Source of the DNA: Shinisaurus crocodilurus
Lineage: Eukaryota > Chordata > Lepidosauria > Squamata > Shinisauridae
Direction of reading: 5' to 3'
Length of the DNA: 64,000 nt
Assembly: GCA_021292165.1 (NCBI GenBank)
Contig: CM037880.1
Coordinates: 29,038,232 to 29,102,231, forward strand
Under the pieces are notes generated by a model, which saw only the letters and a program-made list of their open reading frames with translations, was not told where the DNA came from and did not search any database. Below are positions 18,846 through 28,349 of the stretch, in pieces. The position numbers and the translations under genes are program-made. Each line of letters starts with the position of its first letter. Within the stretch, counting starts at the first letter, position 1.

Positions 18846-19425
18846 CTTTTCTATAAGCCATTTATATCCAAACTGGCTTACAATAATTTAAACGGGGAAA
18901 GATTTATATGATCTGAACAGAAAGCGGAGTATAGTATTAAAAAACACAAGAAAAAAAACTAAAATAAAAAATCTTTAAAAATAATAAAAATAATAGCATA
19001 TAAACAACATCAGCTATTAAACATAGTTGAAAAAGCACAAACATTCTGCAATCAGGAAACCCCTATAAACTATAGCAGCTATAGAATAAGATATTATCAG
19101 AAAGCTGGAAACCATTATATATCAAAGGCCTGCTTACATAAGGGTGAATGACTGACTGGGGAATGCTGGGAGTTTTTCTGTCTAAACATGCATAGGATTG
19201 TGCCCTAAGTGGGGTTTCAGTGCACGTCTGAAGCCAGGCCACGCAGATGAACCCAGGGAGGACATTCCATAGGATTTGGTGCCACCACCAAAAGGCCCAG
19301 TCTCTTGGACCCAACCACAGTATCTCTAATAGTGATAGGACAGAGAGCAGGGCCTCTGAATCCAATCTTAAGGTGCAATGCCTTAGGGCATGAAGAAGCC
19401 CCAGGTTCCATCTTTAATAACTACA
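18846..19425 (-). pseudogene. Degraded LINE (L2/CR1 group) 3' end, antisense, with MITE arm inside
   Basis: The minus strand encodes a decayed RRLGLLVVAPNPMECPP-like block, the counterpart of the RRAFSVAAPNLWNFLP block seen at 10435-10737. It runs into an AT-rich 3' UTR ending near 18846. A half MITE (19137-19208) interrupts it. Confidence 0.6.
19137..19208. mobile_element. Half palindromic MITE (CAATCCTATGCATG family)
   Basis: TGACTGGGGAATGCTGGGAG, then GTCTAAACATGCATAGGATT and GTGCCCTAA: one arm only, placed inside the antisense LINE remnant. Confidence 0.6.
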
Positions 19426-19449
19426 AATGATTTGAGAACCGATGTGACA

Positions 19450-19632
19450 CCGTGTCTAGAGTGCTGTACTTGGGTGTGGGAAAGTCTGGTTCAAATGCTT
19501 GCTCAGCTCAACTATGAATCTTACTGGGCAGGCTTGGGCAATTTTTTAAAATCTCCCAGACTACAGGGTTGTTGTGAAGCAATAAAAGTCTGCAATGAGT
19601 TCAGTGGATAAAGGATAAGTATAATAAATAAC
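19450..19632 (+). mobile_element. Degraded Sauria/MIR-type tRNA SINE
   Basis: TAGAGTGCTGTACTTGGGTG then GGTTCAAATGC looks like decayed A and B boxes. TTACTGGGCAGGCTTGGGCA, CTACAGGGTTGTTGTGAAG and AAGTATAATAAATAA match the conserved centre and tail of Sauria-type SINEs. Confidence 0.5.
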
Positions 19633-19764
19633 AGTCCTAATTTTCAGTTGTAGCTTTACCAGGTCCCACAGCAAACATCCCACTGACTTCACAAAATCAA
19701 ATGAAATTGGCTTTCACAAAATGTTACTAAACCCAGAACTAGTTAGTTTTTAAAAACTCCTCTA

Positions 19765-19840
19765 AGGTGTATGGCTGGCTGGGGAATGCTGGGAGTTGTA
19801 GGACTTTTTGTCTAAACATACATAGGATTGTGCCCTAAAG
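19765..19840. mobile_element. Half palindromic MITE (CAATCCTATGCATG family)
   Basis: GGCTGGCTGGGGAATGCTGG, then GTTGTAGGACTTTTTGTCTA and ACATAGGATTGTGCCCTAA; one arm of the hairpin seen complete at 12503-12637. Confidence 0.65.
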
Positions 19841-19907
19841 AGCAAAAGAGTTACTTTTCAGCTAGCCCAAGGAAAAGAATGGCAATTTCAGAAAGCTTTC
19901 CCTAATG

Positions 19908-20015
19908 CAGCCTTCGCCAACCTGGCTCCATCAGAGACTGTTGGACTGCAACTCCCATCACCCCTGACCATTACCCATACTGGCTGGAGATGATGGAAGC
20001 TATGGGTCTTAACAT
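19908..20015. mobile_element. Decayed hAT-like palindromic MITE
   Basis: Left end CAGCCTTCGCCAACCTGG; TTGGACTGCAACTCCCATCA and a decayed return arm (TAACATCTGGAATTCC). The right terminus is lost. Confidence 0.6.
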
Positions 20016-20454
20016 CTGGAATTCCAAATAAAAAATGTATTTACTCCCTCGAAAACAATATCTGCTCCTATAAGCTGAAAACAAATAAAAAAGAACTGAG
20101 AGACAAAAGTGATAATTTCTCAGACTAAATATACCCTCATTATTTCCATTAGAATCAGTGCACACAGACATAGGTTTGGTTAATGTCAGGCTAACAGATT
20201 GTTATGCATCTTCCTTTTTGGAACCTCATTCAGCAGTAGAAATAAACATATCTCCAGATGTGGATACTATCCAGGTAAGCCATTTAAAAAACAAAACAAA
20301 ACAAAACATTTTTTTTAAAAAAACAGAATATCCCAAATACATCTCTTTCCTTCCAGTACTATAAGAAAAAACCTAATGGGAATAAGTGTTGAACAGCCAT
20401 TGGAAGAACCCCAATCCAAAGCCCAATGTGTTTTGGGTCCACCCCAAAACTCAT

Positions 20455-20545
20455 TGGGTTGGATCCATATTTAGTCATACTTAGTGTAGACTCAGTGAAA
20501 TCAATGGGACTTAAGGGTCTACTCCAGATCCAACCCATTACGTCC
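20455..20545. repeat. Small palindromic repeat related to 12415-12500
   Basis: TGGGTTGGATCCATATTTAG at the left and CTACTCCAGATCCAACCCA at the right are inverted, around CAATGGGACTTAAG. Confidence 0.5.
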
Positions 20546-20602
20546 CCAACATACACTTAAGTCAGTGTAACCCTACGTATGTTTTTGTTGACTAATTTGT
20601 TC

Positions 20603-20927
20603 TTCTAAATCCGGGGTGCAGATCCACTCTCAGCCCAAGGGTCGATTTCCATTTTGGAGAAAGATTTGGGGGCTGCATCCCAGAGGTGAGTGGGGCTGAA
20701 GGAAAAAGGGAATGGGGTGCCAAATCAAAATAGGTGGGACCAAAATGCCAGCATATTGTAGCTCTTCCTGCCAGTAACTCAGTCTCAGGAGAGCATTTCA
20801 GCCTTTTAGAATGGGGGGAAACCTGCACAAAATAGGTGGTCGGGAGAAAGGGGGTGTGGCCATGTGGGGAACCCCAAAAGGTCAGACTTGGCCCTCGGGC
20901 CTGAGGTTCAACACCCTTGTTCTAAAT
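20603..20927. mobile_element. hAT MITE (20611-20919) with perfect duplication TTCTAAAT
   Basis: The element starts CCGGGGTGCAGATCC, ends GAGGTTCAACACCCTTG and is flanked by TTCTAAAT at 20603-20610 and 20920-20927. Relatives: 31144-31471, 33050-33420, 58240-58465. The terminal CA is mutated to CC on the left. Confidence 0.85.
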
Positions 20928-21119
20928 ACTGTGCATGTCACCCACTGCCAGGGCAAGGCAGTTTGGTGCCCTAGGCAAGATCAGATATCTAGCGCCCCCC
21001 CTTCCCACTTGAGCCCTCCCTCCCTCCAGCCCTATGCCCATTATGAAATAAAAGTCAATTGGCAAAACCTAAAAAAATTATTATCATAATAAATTATTAT
21101 CCTCCTCCTTAGCATATTT

Positions 21120-21345
21120 GATCACTGGGATTCTCTGGTCTATCTTCCCTCTCTTTCTCTACCCCCCCCCTTTTTCTTTTCTTACCCTTCTCTCTCTCTT
21201 TCATTCTCTCTCTCTTCTTTTTGTTCCCCTCCCCCTTTACCTTCTTTTTTGTGTGTATGTGCAAAATTTATCTCTCCTCCCCCCCCACACCCCATCTCCT
21301 CTCCTGCAAGCTCCTCTTCCCCCCACCCTCTCCAATTTCTACTTT
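21120..21345. repeat. Pyrimidine-rich low-complexity tract
   Basis: Runs of CCCCCCC and CTCTCTCTTTC-type sequence inside the expanded hAT element. Confidence 0.85.
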
Positions 21346-21540
21346 CGCATGCATGCAAAATTCTGGTTTATTTTTGCTTCTGATATTTATTATTAAATAA
21401 AAAATTATTATTAATTTTTTTGCTCCCCCAGCCCCCCCTTCCTCCTCCTCCTCCTCCCCCACCCCCACTCCTTTTATCATTCTCCCTGGCTAGGGGTGGG
21501 GGCTCCTCAGCTTGGGGAGAGTTCACTCTGGTTATCCCCC

Positions 21541-21600
21541 TCTCTCTTTCTGCCTCCCTCCCTCCCTCCCTCCCTCCCTCCCTCCCACCACCACCCACCT
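21541..21600. repeat. (CCCT)n tract
   Basis: Seven or so CCCT units between TCTGCCTCCC and ACCACCACCC, homopyrimidine on the plus strand. Confidence 0.9.
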
Positions 21601-21774
21601 CCTCCAGCGCCGCCGCCGCCACCTCCCTCCCTAACCACCCCCCTCTTCTCCTCCCCTTATCGCCCCATGTGCTGTATGAGAAAGCAGCTTTGCTGAAGAG
21701 ACCCACTTGCGAAAGAAACAGGAGCGGCATAAGGCTCGGGCATGCAGCAGCAGCAGCAGCACGGCGAAAAAAAA

Positions 21775-21902
21775 GGAGAGAGCCGAAGTAGCCGCAGCGG
21801 GGAAAGAAAAGGAGGAGGGGGAGGAGGGGGGGAAGAAAGAAAGAAAGAAAGAAAGAAAGACAGAAAGAAAGAGAAAGCAAGCCTGGGGACAACAAAAACA
21901 GA

Positions 21903-21938
<36 letters not shown>

Positions 21939-21990
21939 CGCACATGGGGAGAGAGAGAGAAAGAAGCGAAGCGAAGGGAGAAAAACAAGG
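21775..21990. repeat. (GAAA)n and (GA)n homopurine tract
   Basis: GAAAGAAAGAAAG units at 21833-21862 are followed by a GAGAGA run at 21906-21937. Purines sit on the plus strand here, opposite in sense to the CCCT tract 240 bp upstream. Confidence 0.92.
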
Positions 21991-22088
21991 GAGGCTTCTG
22001 ATTTGGTGTGGTTTCTGCGCCCCATTTAGCCATGCGCCCTAGGCAGCCGCCTAGTTGGCCTAATGGTAGCACCGGCCCTGCCCACTGC

Positions 22089-22920
22089 ACATAGTTAAAT
22101 TAGGTTCTACTAATCACACTCCAATTTTGGGGTATGTTAAGCAAACTTAACATAGATATCACAGTGAAGTGCATGGTGAAAATCCAGGATTGGATCCAAA
22201 GGTTGCTTTCCTACAACAGAAGAGTCTTCTGTTGACAGAAGAACTCCAGTTGGAGGAAAGAATCTTTGGATTCAACTTCCTCTCCCCATAGGTCCATCTC
22301 TTCCAGTATCTTACAATTATCTCAGCCTGTCACAGATCCAGAGACTACTCCAGATGACTCAATATTTGTCACACTTAGAACCACTTCAGAATGACTTCTT
22401 CCCATCGCAAGTGAGCCTAAGACAACCAGAGTTCATGCCAGGAGCACTCTCAAGTACCACCCAATACCCTTTTGTTCACTTTGATGGGTTGCACATGGGA
22501 TCCAAGAACAGCAAGTAGTAAAAAAAGACACAGGTCTAGGTGTACATTTCTTACTTAACTCAGGTGCCATAAAATTGTCTCATAATGGGGCCATAAAGTT
22601 TGCCTGATTGATGCTGAAATCCAAGAAATATGAACTCCACTTGGTTCAGGTAAAGTCTGGGGGAAGACTGCAGACTTACTAGTATATTGGGTGGAGCAAC
22701 CATAAACTTTAGCATATGCTGCTTGCCTCCCAGGCTGAGGATAACATTTTAGTTAACTGGGGATCTTCTTGAATCTTTCCCTTCCATTCTAAAAATGGAA
22801 GATGTGGTCAGTTGCTAGAAAAGTCCTTCTGTCATTTCTGTGTATGTGTCTTGACCAGACCAGGAGGTGGAAGAACTGTCCATCTCTCTGTGCATCACTG
22901 TTTTTGCCTTTCACATATTA
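22089..22920. other. Unassigned stretch
   Basis: No recognisable repeat, exon or RNA gene. Confidence 0.5.
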
Positions 22921-23254
22921 TGAACATAGGAAGCTGCCTTCAACTGAGTCAGACCATTGGTCCATCTAGCCCAGGGCTCTCCAACCTTGGGTCCCCAGAT
23001 GTTGCTGGACTACAGCTCTCAGAATCCCTTGCCATTAGCCATGCTGGCTGGGTATGCTGGGAGCTGTAGGCCAGCAACATCTGGGGACCCAAGGTTGGAG
23101 AGCCCTGGCCCAACATTGTGGACACTGACTGGCAGCGGTTCTCCAGGGTTTCAGGCAGAATTCTTAACTAGCTCTGCTGGAGATGCCGGAGATTGAACCT
23201 GGGACCTTCTCCACACAAAGCAGGTGCTCTGTCCCTGAGCTACGGCCCCTCCCT
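22921..23254 (-). mobile_element. tRNA-derived SINE, antisense, split by a hAT MITE
   Basis: Read on the minus strand: GGGAGGGGCCGTAGCTCAGG (A box), GAAGGTCCCAGGTTCAATC (B box), a middle GCCTGAAACCCTGGAGAACC and a tail ending GCAGCTTCCTATGTTC. The tail is broken between CTAGCC and GCCCAACATTG by the MITE at 22972-23107. Other copies: 38308-38501, 51796-52150, 52288-52363. Confidence 0.8.
22972..23107. mobile_element. hAT-like palindromic MITE nested in the tRNA SINE
   Basis: CAGGGCTCTCCAACCTTGGG ... CCCAAGGTTGGAGAGCCCTG are perfect 20-bp inverted ends. The interior TTGCTGGACTACAGCTC / GAGCTGTAGGCCAGCAA also pairs. The 8-bp duplication is not clear. Confidence 0.85.
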
Positions 23255-23324
23255 TAATTAAAATTGCATGTACGCAACATAGATAAAGCTCCATTTGAAA
23301 GAAAAATGTTGTGACAGCCACCAA

Positions 23325-23660
23325 TATGGAAGGCTTTAAAAGGGGATTAGATACATTCATGGAGGAGAAGGCTATCAGTGGCTCCTAGTCATGATGGCTC
23401 TACGCCACCTCCAGTGTCAGAGCCAGTATGCCAATGTACACCAGTTGCTGGGGAACGGGAATGGGAGGGTGCTATTGCACTCATGTCCTACTGGTGTTTT
23501 TCCAGCGGGCAGCTGGTTGGTCACTGTGTAAACAGAATGCTGGACTAGAGAGCTTCAGCTACTGGGCAGTATAGAAATGTAATGAATGAATGAATGAATG
23601 AATGAATGAAATAGATGGACCACTGGTCTGATCCAGCATAGCTCTTCTTATATTCTTAAA
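23325..23660 (+). mobile_element. CR1/L3-group LINE 3' region with a tiny LINE stub inside
   Basis: GAAGGCTTTAAAAGGGGATTAG, CATTCATGGAGGAGAAGGC, GTTGCTGGGGAACGGGAATG and GAATGCTGGACTAGA follow the order seen inverted at 18244-18478. At about 23550 the sequence switches to AGCTTCAGCTACTGGGCAGT followed by ATAGAAATG and (AATG)n. It returns to AGATGGACCACTGGTCTG at 23614. Confidence 0.6.
23551..23613 (+). mobile_element. Extremely 5'-truncated L2-type LINE insertion with (AATG)n tail
   Basis: Only about 30 bp of LINE 3' end (AGCTTCAGCTACTGGGCAGT, ATAGAAATGTAATG) plus seven AATG units interrupt the CR1/L3 copy between ...GGACTAGAG and ATAGATGGACC. The same 3' end appears in antisense at 25003-25262 and 58158-58236. 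Confidence 0.6.
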
Positions 23661-24810
23661 AAAAACAACTGATTGCAAGATAGTGATCAAATGAGGATGC
23701 AAACTTGCCACATGAACACCTATTACACATCTAATTTGTACTGACACCCATTTGTTTTCAGAAAGGCGAATTGGCTTGTTGTTTCTCTGGCTGCTATTAT
23801 TGCTCCTGATTGATGAGAGATTATTAAAGGACAGCCCATCCTACCATAAGGTCACTACTTAATTCCTAAAACTAGAGGCTCTTCTCATTCTTCTCTCAGA
23901 ACCTGCCTAACTATCTGATAACAGCCTCAATAATTCAGATTCTCGGTTTATCATTTCTCAGTGCAACTAGTCCAAGATTTTCCATGCAGTCTTCAGATTA
24001 AAAATTAAAAATTAAGTTGGTATGAAATGCTGCAAATCTGCTCCATACTTGTGGGGAAGACTGCAAGTCAAGAAAGGAATGGCATGTTCAGTGATGACTG
24101 AATCTTTTTATTTCCAGCAGTGGTAAAAGAAAGGGATGGAGATCTATTTTCAGTCTGTGGCTTGGATGTTAGATACAACATGAATGCTCATACTACTATC
24201 AGTTTTAAAGAGGCAATAGTGAAGTCTCCTTAAATAGACTCAGTGAATTCCACAGAAGCTAGATCCTAAGCGGTTTCATGCCATGGAAAGGAAAACCAAA
24301 ATGTCGACATTAACCAGACATTTAAACATGTGATGGCTCATCTAATTTGCTCAAAGGGAAATGCTTTTCACAAAATGTGTCTTCTGCCTGGCACTAAGTG
24401 CAACATTTTAGAAAGAATTCTCAAAAGGCTTTTGTTGTTCATAAATGAAAATACGGCAGGTGGCAGCGGGAAGCAAAGGACAAACAAGGGGGTGCATTTA
24501 ATCCCTCCATTACTGAAGCAAAGTGTGATACTTTCTGGTAGAAGAGAACTGGTAGGTTGCATCTAGATTCAGGTGTGTACAACTGGGTCAGCAGGAGTCA
24601 ACCTCCCCACCACCCCTTCCTCCCCACGTCAGCTCCTAGAGCACCGCAAAAATGCTGACTGGATTAGGCTGTGGGGTGGGGTGGTTGAGAGGGAAGGGAT
24701 GATCCCCAGAAATTGGCAGAGGTGCCTTTCATGAGCAGAGCTCTGCTCACAGGAGGTGCCTCTGCCTTGTTTTCAGGGATCCCCCCTTCTCCCGCTAGAA
24801 ACCACAGTGT
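23661..24810. other. Unassigned stretch, probably unique
   Basis: No repeat ends or exons recognised. 23760-24000 lacks any mobile-element hallmark. Confidence 0.45.
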
Positions 24811-24812
24811 AC

Positions 24813-24949
24813 TCGAGCCTTCCCCAACCTAGTGCCTTCCAGATGTGTTGGACTGCAACTCCCAGCATCCCCCAGCCAGCCATGGCTGGCTGGGGGTGCT
24901 AGGAGTTGTAGTCCAACACATCTAGAAGGCACTAGGTTGGGGAAGGCTC
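24813..24949. mobile_element. hAT-like palindromic MITE
   Basis: Long perfect inverted arms GAGCCTTCCCCAACCTAGTG ... CACTAGGTTGGGGAAGGCTC, with TTGGACTGCAACTCC / GGAGTTGTAGTCCAA inside and a CAGCCAGCCATGGCTGGCTG centre. One of the best preserved hairpins of its family here. Confidence 0.85.
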
Positions 24950-25002
24950 AGGTACCCTATTCATCAGGGTCTCCTGTGTAGATTTTCAGGGGGCTGGATT
25001 CA

Positions 25003-25262
25003 TTAATTTCATTTCATTTATTCATTTTCTATACCGTCCAATAGCCGAAGCTCTCTGGGCAGTGTACAACAATAATTAAAAACAAACAATAAAATACAGT
25101 TAAAAACATAAATAAAACATTATGAAATTTTTAAAACCAATTTTATAAGTATCTCTAAAAGAAGTTAATAAAACACAACCGCTAAAAACAGTTTACCACC
25201 CCACCATATACCATGCTAGGCTGCCTTATGATACCATCTGATCAGATCCTGGGGGTATAGCT
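25003..25262 (-). mobile_element. L2-group LINE 3' UTR and tail, antisense
   Basis: TTCATTTATTCATTTTCTAT then ACCGTCCAATAGCCGAAGCT and CTCTGGGCAGTGTACAAC is the reverse complement of the common L2-type ending. It is followed by the AT-rich 3' UTR. Confidence 0.75.
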
Positions 25263-26795
25263 TGGTGCTTGGGCTGCTAAAACTGTGTAACATTTGAAGG
25301 CCAGTTTTAAGTCTGGGATTGATTCAGACATCAAGCACAAAGCAGACATTTGCATACCAACACACACACAAATCAGGCAAGATGCCTCTCTCTAGCCAAT
25401 GTCTAGCAATCTGGATCAATGAGTAAAAAAAGCCTGTGACACAAATGACTTGTGAGATTGACTGCAGGATTCTCTAAACATGAGAGGGATGAATCGAAAA
25501 CAAAACCAGAAAGTGTCCTTTACCTCCATATGAGAGTTAGGATGCATTAAAGACACACATGGATGGGTTGCCATGTGGAGAAGAGGGCATGTCCACCAGC
25601 GTAGTTGCTCACACACACCTACATCTGGATCCAATCCACCATCTTTAATGCAGGAGAGGGGTTTGCATTACCAGCGTCACCATTGGCAGATCCAATGGCA
25701 GCACAGCAAGAAAACCTACAACTTTCCTCCTTTGGTAAATAACAACAAAAATGTAAAGGCATTTGCTTAACACTCAAATGCTTTCCCTATTCCATCCATC
25801 CTCAGCAGCACCCCTGTCAGGTATAAAGTTAATAGAACTATATTACCAGCAGAGAACCCAGGAAAATAAGAAGTCCATGGCCACTTAATGAACCTAGTGT
25901 CTGACATCTTCGACACATAATCCTCTGGACTGTTGTGGCTCACTGGCATTTAATTCACTTCTGTATGAATCAAAACAGGCATTCCTCTTTCCTTTCAAAC
26001 TCCATTTCTCATTATGCCAATTAAAGAGGATTTTAAAAGAGGAGCTGTCCCTGCAGGATTTGATCATTATAATAAATTATATAAGGAATTCAGCTTTTGT
26101 TTCCTTCATTAGTAGTTGCTCTCCTGCATACTTGAAGACTTTTCATCTTAATTGGATAGCTGTAAGGCATTTCCTAAATTTCACTCTGGGTGCTAGAGCA
26201 TCACAATCACATTACCAGGAAGGCTGACCTACTGGTTTGGATTAATCAAAAAACCACAGCAGGATTAATACTTTTACGAGAGCCGAAAAGAATGTCACAA
26301 GGTTGTGAACAAACTTTCGAGTTCTCCAGGACTCTTCTTTGGCGTGGATCTTAAACAAAAAAGGAGGGGGGAAAATAGAGTGCAATGTTAAAGCCCGGAA
26401 GTCTCCAGTTTGTAATTGTCTTAAAATGGAACACAGGATGACTTGTGTAGAATTAATTAGATTAGCTTCTGCTAGGTACTAAAAGGATTTCAGGTTGCAC
26501 CAAGAGCTACTAGGAAAAGAAGCAATAAATGCTTGCGTGGATTGGATTACCGTAGTTATCCTCAAAGTCATAGATAAGTGGTCTACCAGTAGCTATTACC
26601 ATGAGAACTATGACTGAAACCTCCTTGTTCAGGTGTAGCATACCAGGTCCAAGCTCTGAGGATAAGTAACTGAGGATGGCGGTGACCCTCAATCCCAGCT
26701 TGTGAGTTTCCCAGTTATACCCTTTTCCCATCAAGAACAGAATGATATACTAGATTGACATTGCTATGATCCAATTAGGCAACACTTTTGTACTT
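25263..26795. other. Unassigned, largely unique stretch
   Basis: No mobile element or exon recognised. 25950-26480 is AT-rich with TGCCAATTAAAG, GGATTAATC and AACCACAGCAGGATTAATAC, which look like clustered homeobox and RUNX-type cores. Regulatory function is only a guess. Confidence 0.4.
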
Positions 26796-26799
26796 ATGT

Positions 26800-27440
26800 A
26801 CATTGGGAGCAATGTGGATCAGGGGCCAGAACATTGGCTTTGGGCTTGAAAGGTGTGGGTACCAAACCCAGTTCAGTCACAAGTCCTGGGCAACTCACAC
26901 ACTCTTCACTTCAGTCCCATCTGCAGGGGTGGTGCTAGGAACTGAAAAGATCTGGGGCTCAGGCCCACAGGACACACACAAAAATGCACAAATTCGCATA
27001 TGCTAATTTACATATGCTCTAAAGTCTCTCTCTGTGTGTGTCTTTACAGGAGACGGTCTCCTAAGGACACCCTTATTTGTAAAAAGGGATGTGTAGACAG
27101 GGCAGAAGAGGGCATTTGATTTAAAAAACAAACCTTGGGCAGAAATATTCCAGTGGGGGTACAGCAGGAGGTGAAACACATGTGGGCAAAAACCCAGCTT
27201 ATCCAAGGAGATCAGATGCAACAGAGATCATCAGGGCCCCTGTACCTTTATTTCAGCAAGTGCCCATGGACAGCAGGGTGGTGGGGCAGATGGCCTCCCA
27301 CAGATTCGGGCTCCACATGAAAGAATTGGGGCTCCAGCCCTAGTGGGCCACCCCCCCCAAAAAAACTGCCTCTGCCCATCTGTATGATGGATGTAATAAT
27401 AATCTACCTCAATGAATGAATGAATGAATGAATGAATGAA
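26800..27440 (+). mobile_element. MIR-type SINE split by a hAT element
   Basis: The left part (GGCTTTGGGCTTGAAAGG, CCTGGGCAACTCACACACTC, TTCAGTCCCATCTG) and the right part from 27375 (CCCATCTGTATGATGGATGT, AATAATAATCTACCTCA) rebuild the familiar MIR order around the CCCATCTG duplication. An (AATG)n run follows at 27411-27440. Confidence 0.65.
26916..27382 (+). mobile_element. hAT non-autonomous element (26924-27374), duplication CCCATCTG
   Basis: Ends CAGGGGTGGTGCTAGGAACT and ...AAAACTGCCTCTG, with perfect CCCATCTG at 26916-26923 and 27375-27382. A second copy in reverse orientation is at 58466-58927. Shared blocks include AGATCTGGGGCTCAG, GCATATGCTAATTTACA, GGTGAAACACATGTGGGC and TTTATTTCAGCAAGTGCCC. 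No transposase frame. Confidence 0.9.
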
Positions 27441-27501
27441 CCAACCAACCCTTGTAACGCATGTGCTCCAAGTAAGCACACTACATACACTATTCACTAT
27501 T

Positions 27502-27769
27502 ATTTAGGGCAGGGGTGTGCGACCTAGAGTTCAGGAGTCATATCTGGCCCCGAAGACCTTAACTGTGGCTCTCAAGCGTGGCCTGATGGCAGCTTTCGAA
27601 TTCCCACCCCCAGCAATCCTGATACAGATTGCTTTTTCCTCAGTGGCAAACAGCAACAGGGAAAGAGTATCAGGAACACTGGTGTGTGTAACCAGATGTG
27701 CGTTCAGCTCCCAACCCAGCATCATATGTGGCCTCAGGGCCAAAAATGTTGTGCACCCTTCATTTATGG
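27502..27769. mobile_element. hAT-like element (27510-27761), duplication ATTTAGGG/ATTTATGG
   Basis: Starts CAGGGGTGTGCGACCTAG, ends GGGCCAAAAATGTTGTGCAC followed by CCTTC. The flanking 8-mers agree at 7 of 8 positions. The right terminal CTG has decayed to TTC. Confidence 0.7.
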
Positions 27770-28079
27770 GGACACTAACAACTTGTAGCAGGTTGAAGAT
27801 GAATCAAGATGGCACGTGCAGAGCTCAATTTTTAAATAAAAGCACTCTGTTCAATGGAGGGCCCAACCCTCTGCCCTGAGCCTCTGGAGTTCCAGCAATA
27901 GGAAAACAGCAATAGGAAAAGCACCAAGCAACTGCTTAAACTCTCTTCTTCCTTTTTATTTCATATGCTACAGACCTGAGAGACGTCATCATTGAAAACA
28001 GTTTCTAAAGGCTAAACCAGCACTTGGACCAAATCCAATCACCATGCTATTTCTCATTCTCCCCTTTCTAATAAAATAA

Positions 28080-28110
28080 AATAAAAAGGTGGGGGGGGGA
28101 GGCAAAACAT
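28080..28110. repeat. (AAAAT)n / G-run low complexity
   Basis: AATAAAATAAAATAAAAAGG followed by a nine-G run. Confidence 0.8.
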
Positions 28111-28206
28111 GCTTGCAGACTAGCAACAGAGACTGTTAAAATAGTCAGCCACAGTTGAAACAGCAAATGGGGAAATAATCGGCATAACTTAAAAGCACAC
28201 ACTCAG

Positions 28207-28347
28207 TAGCAGGGGTGGGGAAACTGTGGCCCTTCTGATGTTGTTGGACTCCAACCCCCATAATCCCTGGCCACTGGCTATGCTGCTGGCTGAGGCTGAT
28301 TGGAGTTGGAATCCTGCAACATCTGGGGGAGCCACCGGTTCCCCAAC
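28207..28347. mobile_element. hAT-like palindromic MITE (CAGGGGTGGGGAAAC family)
   Basis: Left AGCAGGGGTGGGGAAACTGT, arms TGTTGTTGGACTCCAACCCC and AATCCTGCAACATCTGG, right end GGTTCCCCAACTCC. Termini are partly decayed. Confidence 0.65.
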
Positions 28348-28349
28348 TC

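Larger units (their letters stand above)
20941..22088. mobile_element. hAT MITE, 1132-bp expanded copy (20949-22080), duplication CCCACTGC
   Basis: Ends CAGGGCAAGGCAGTTTGG and GGTAGCACCGGCCCTG, flanked by CCCACTGC at 20941-20948 and 22081-22088. The outer 60-80 bp on each side match the 167-bp element at 36856-37022 in reverse orientation. The interior of about 950 bp is dominated by pyrimidine/purine simple repeats absent from the short sibling. Long frames here on both strands are low-complexity (Ser/Leu/Phe or Arg/Glu/Lys) and not genes. Confidence 0.92.

Noticed and set aside
21368..22090. 240-codon minus-strand frame and other frames
   Set aside because: Low-complexity translation of purine/pyrimidine tracts inside a hAT MITE; no domain.
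22921..23254. tRNA gene
   Set aside because: A and B boxes belong to a SINE; no cloverleaf with a complete acceptor stem is present.
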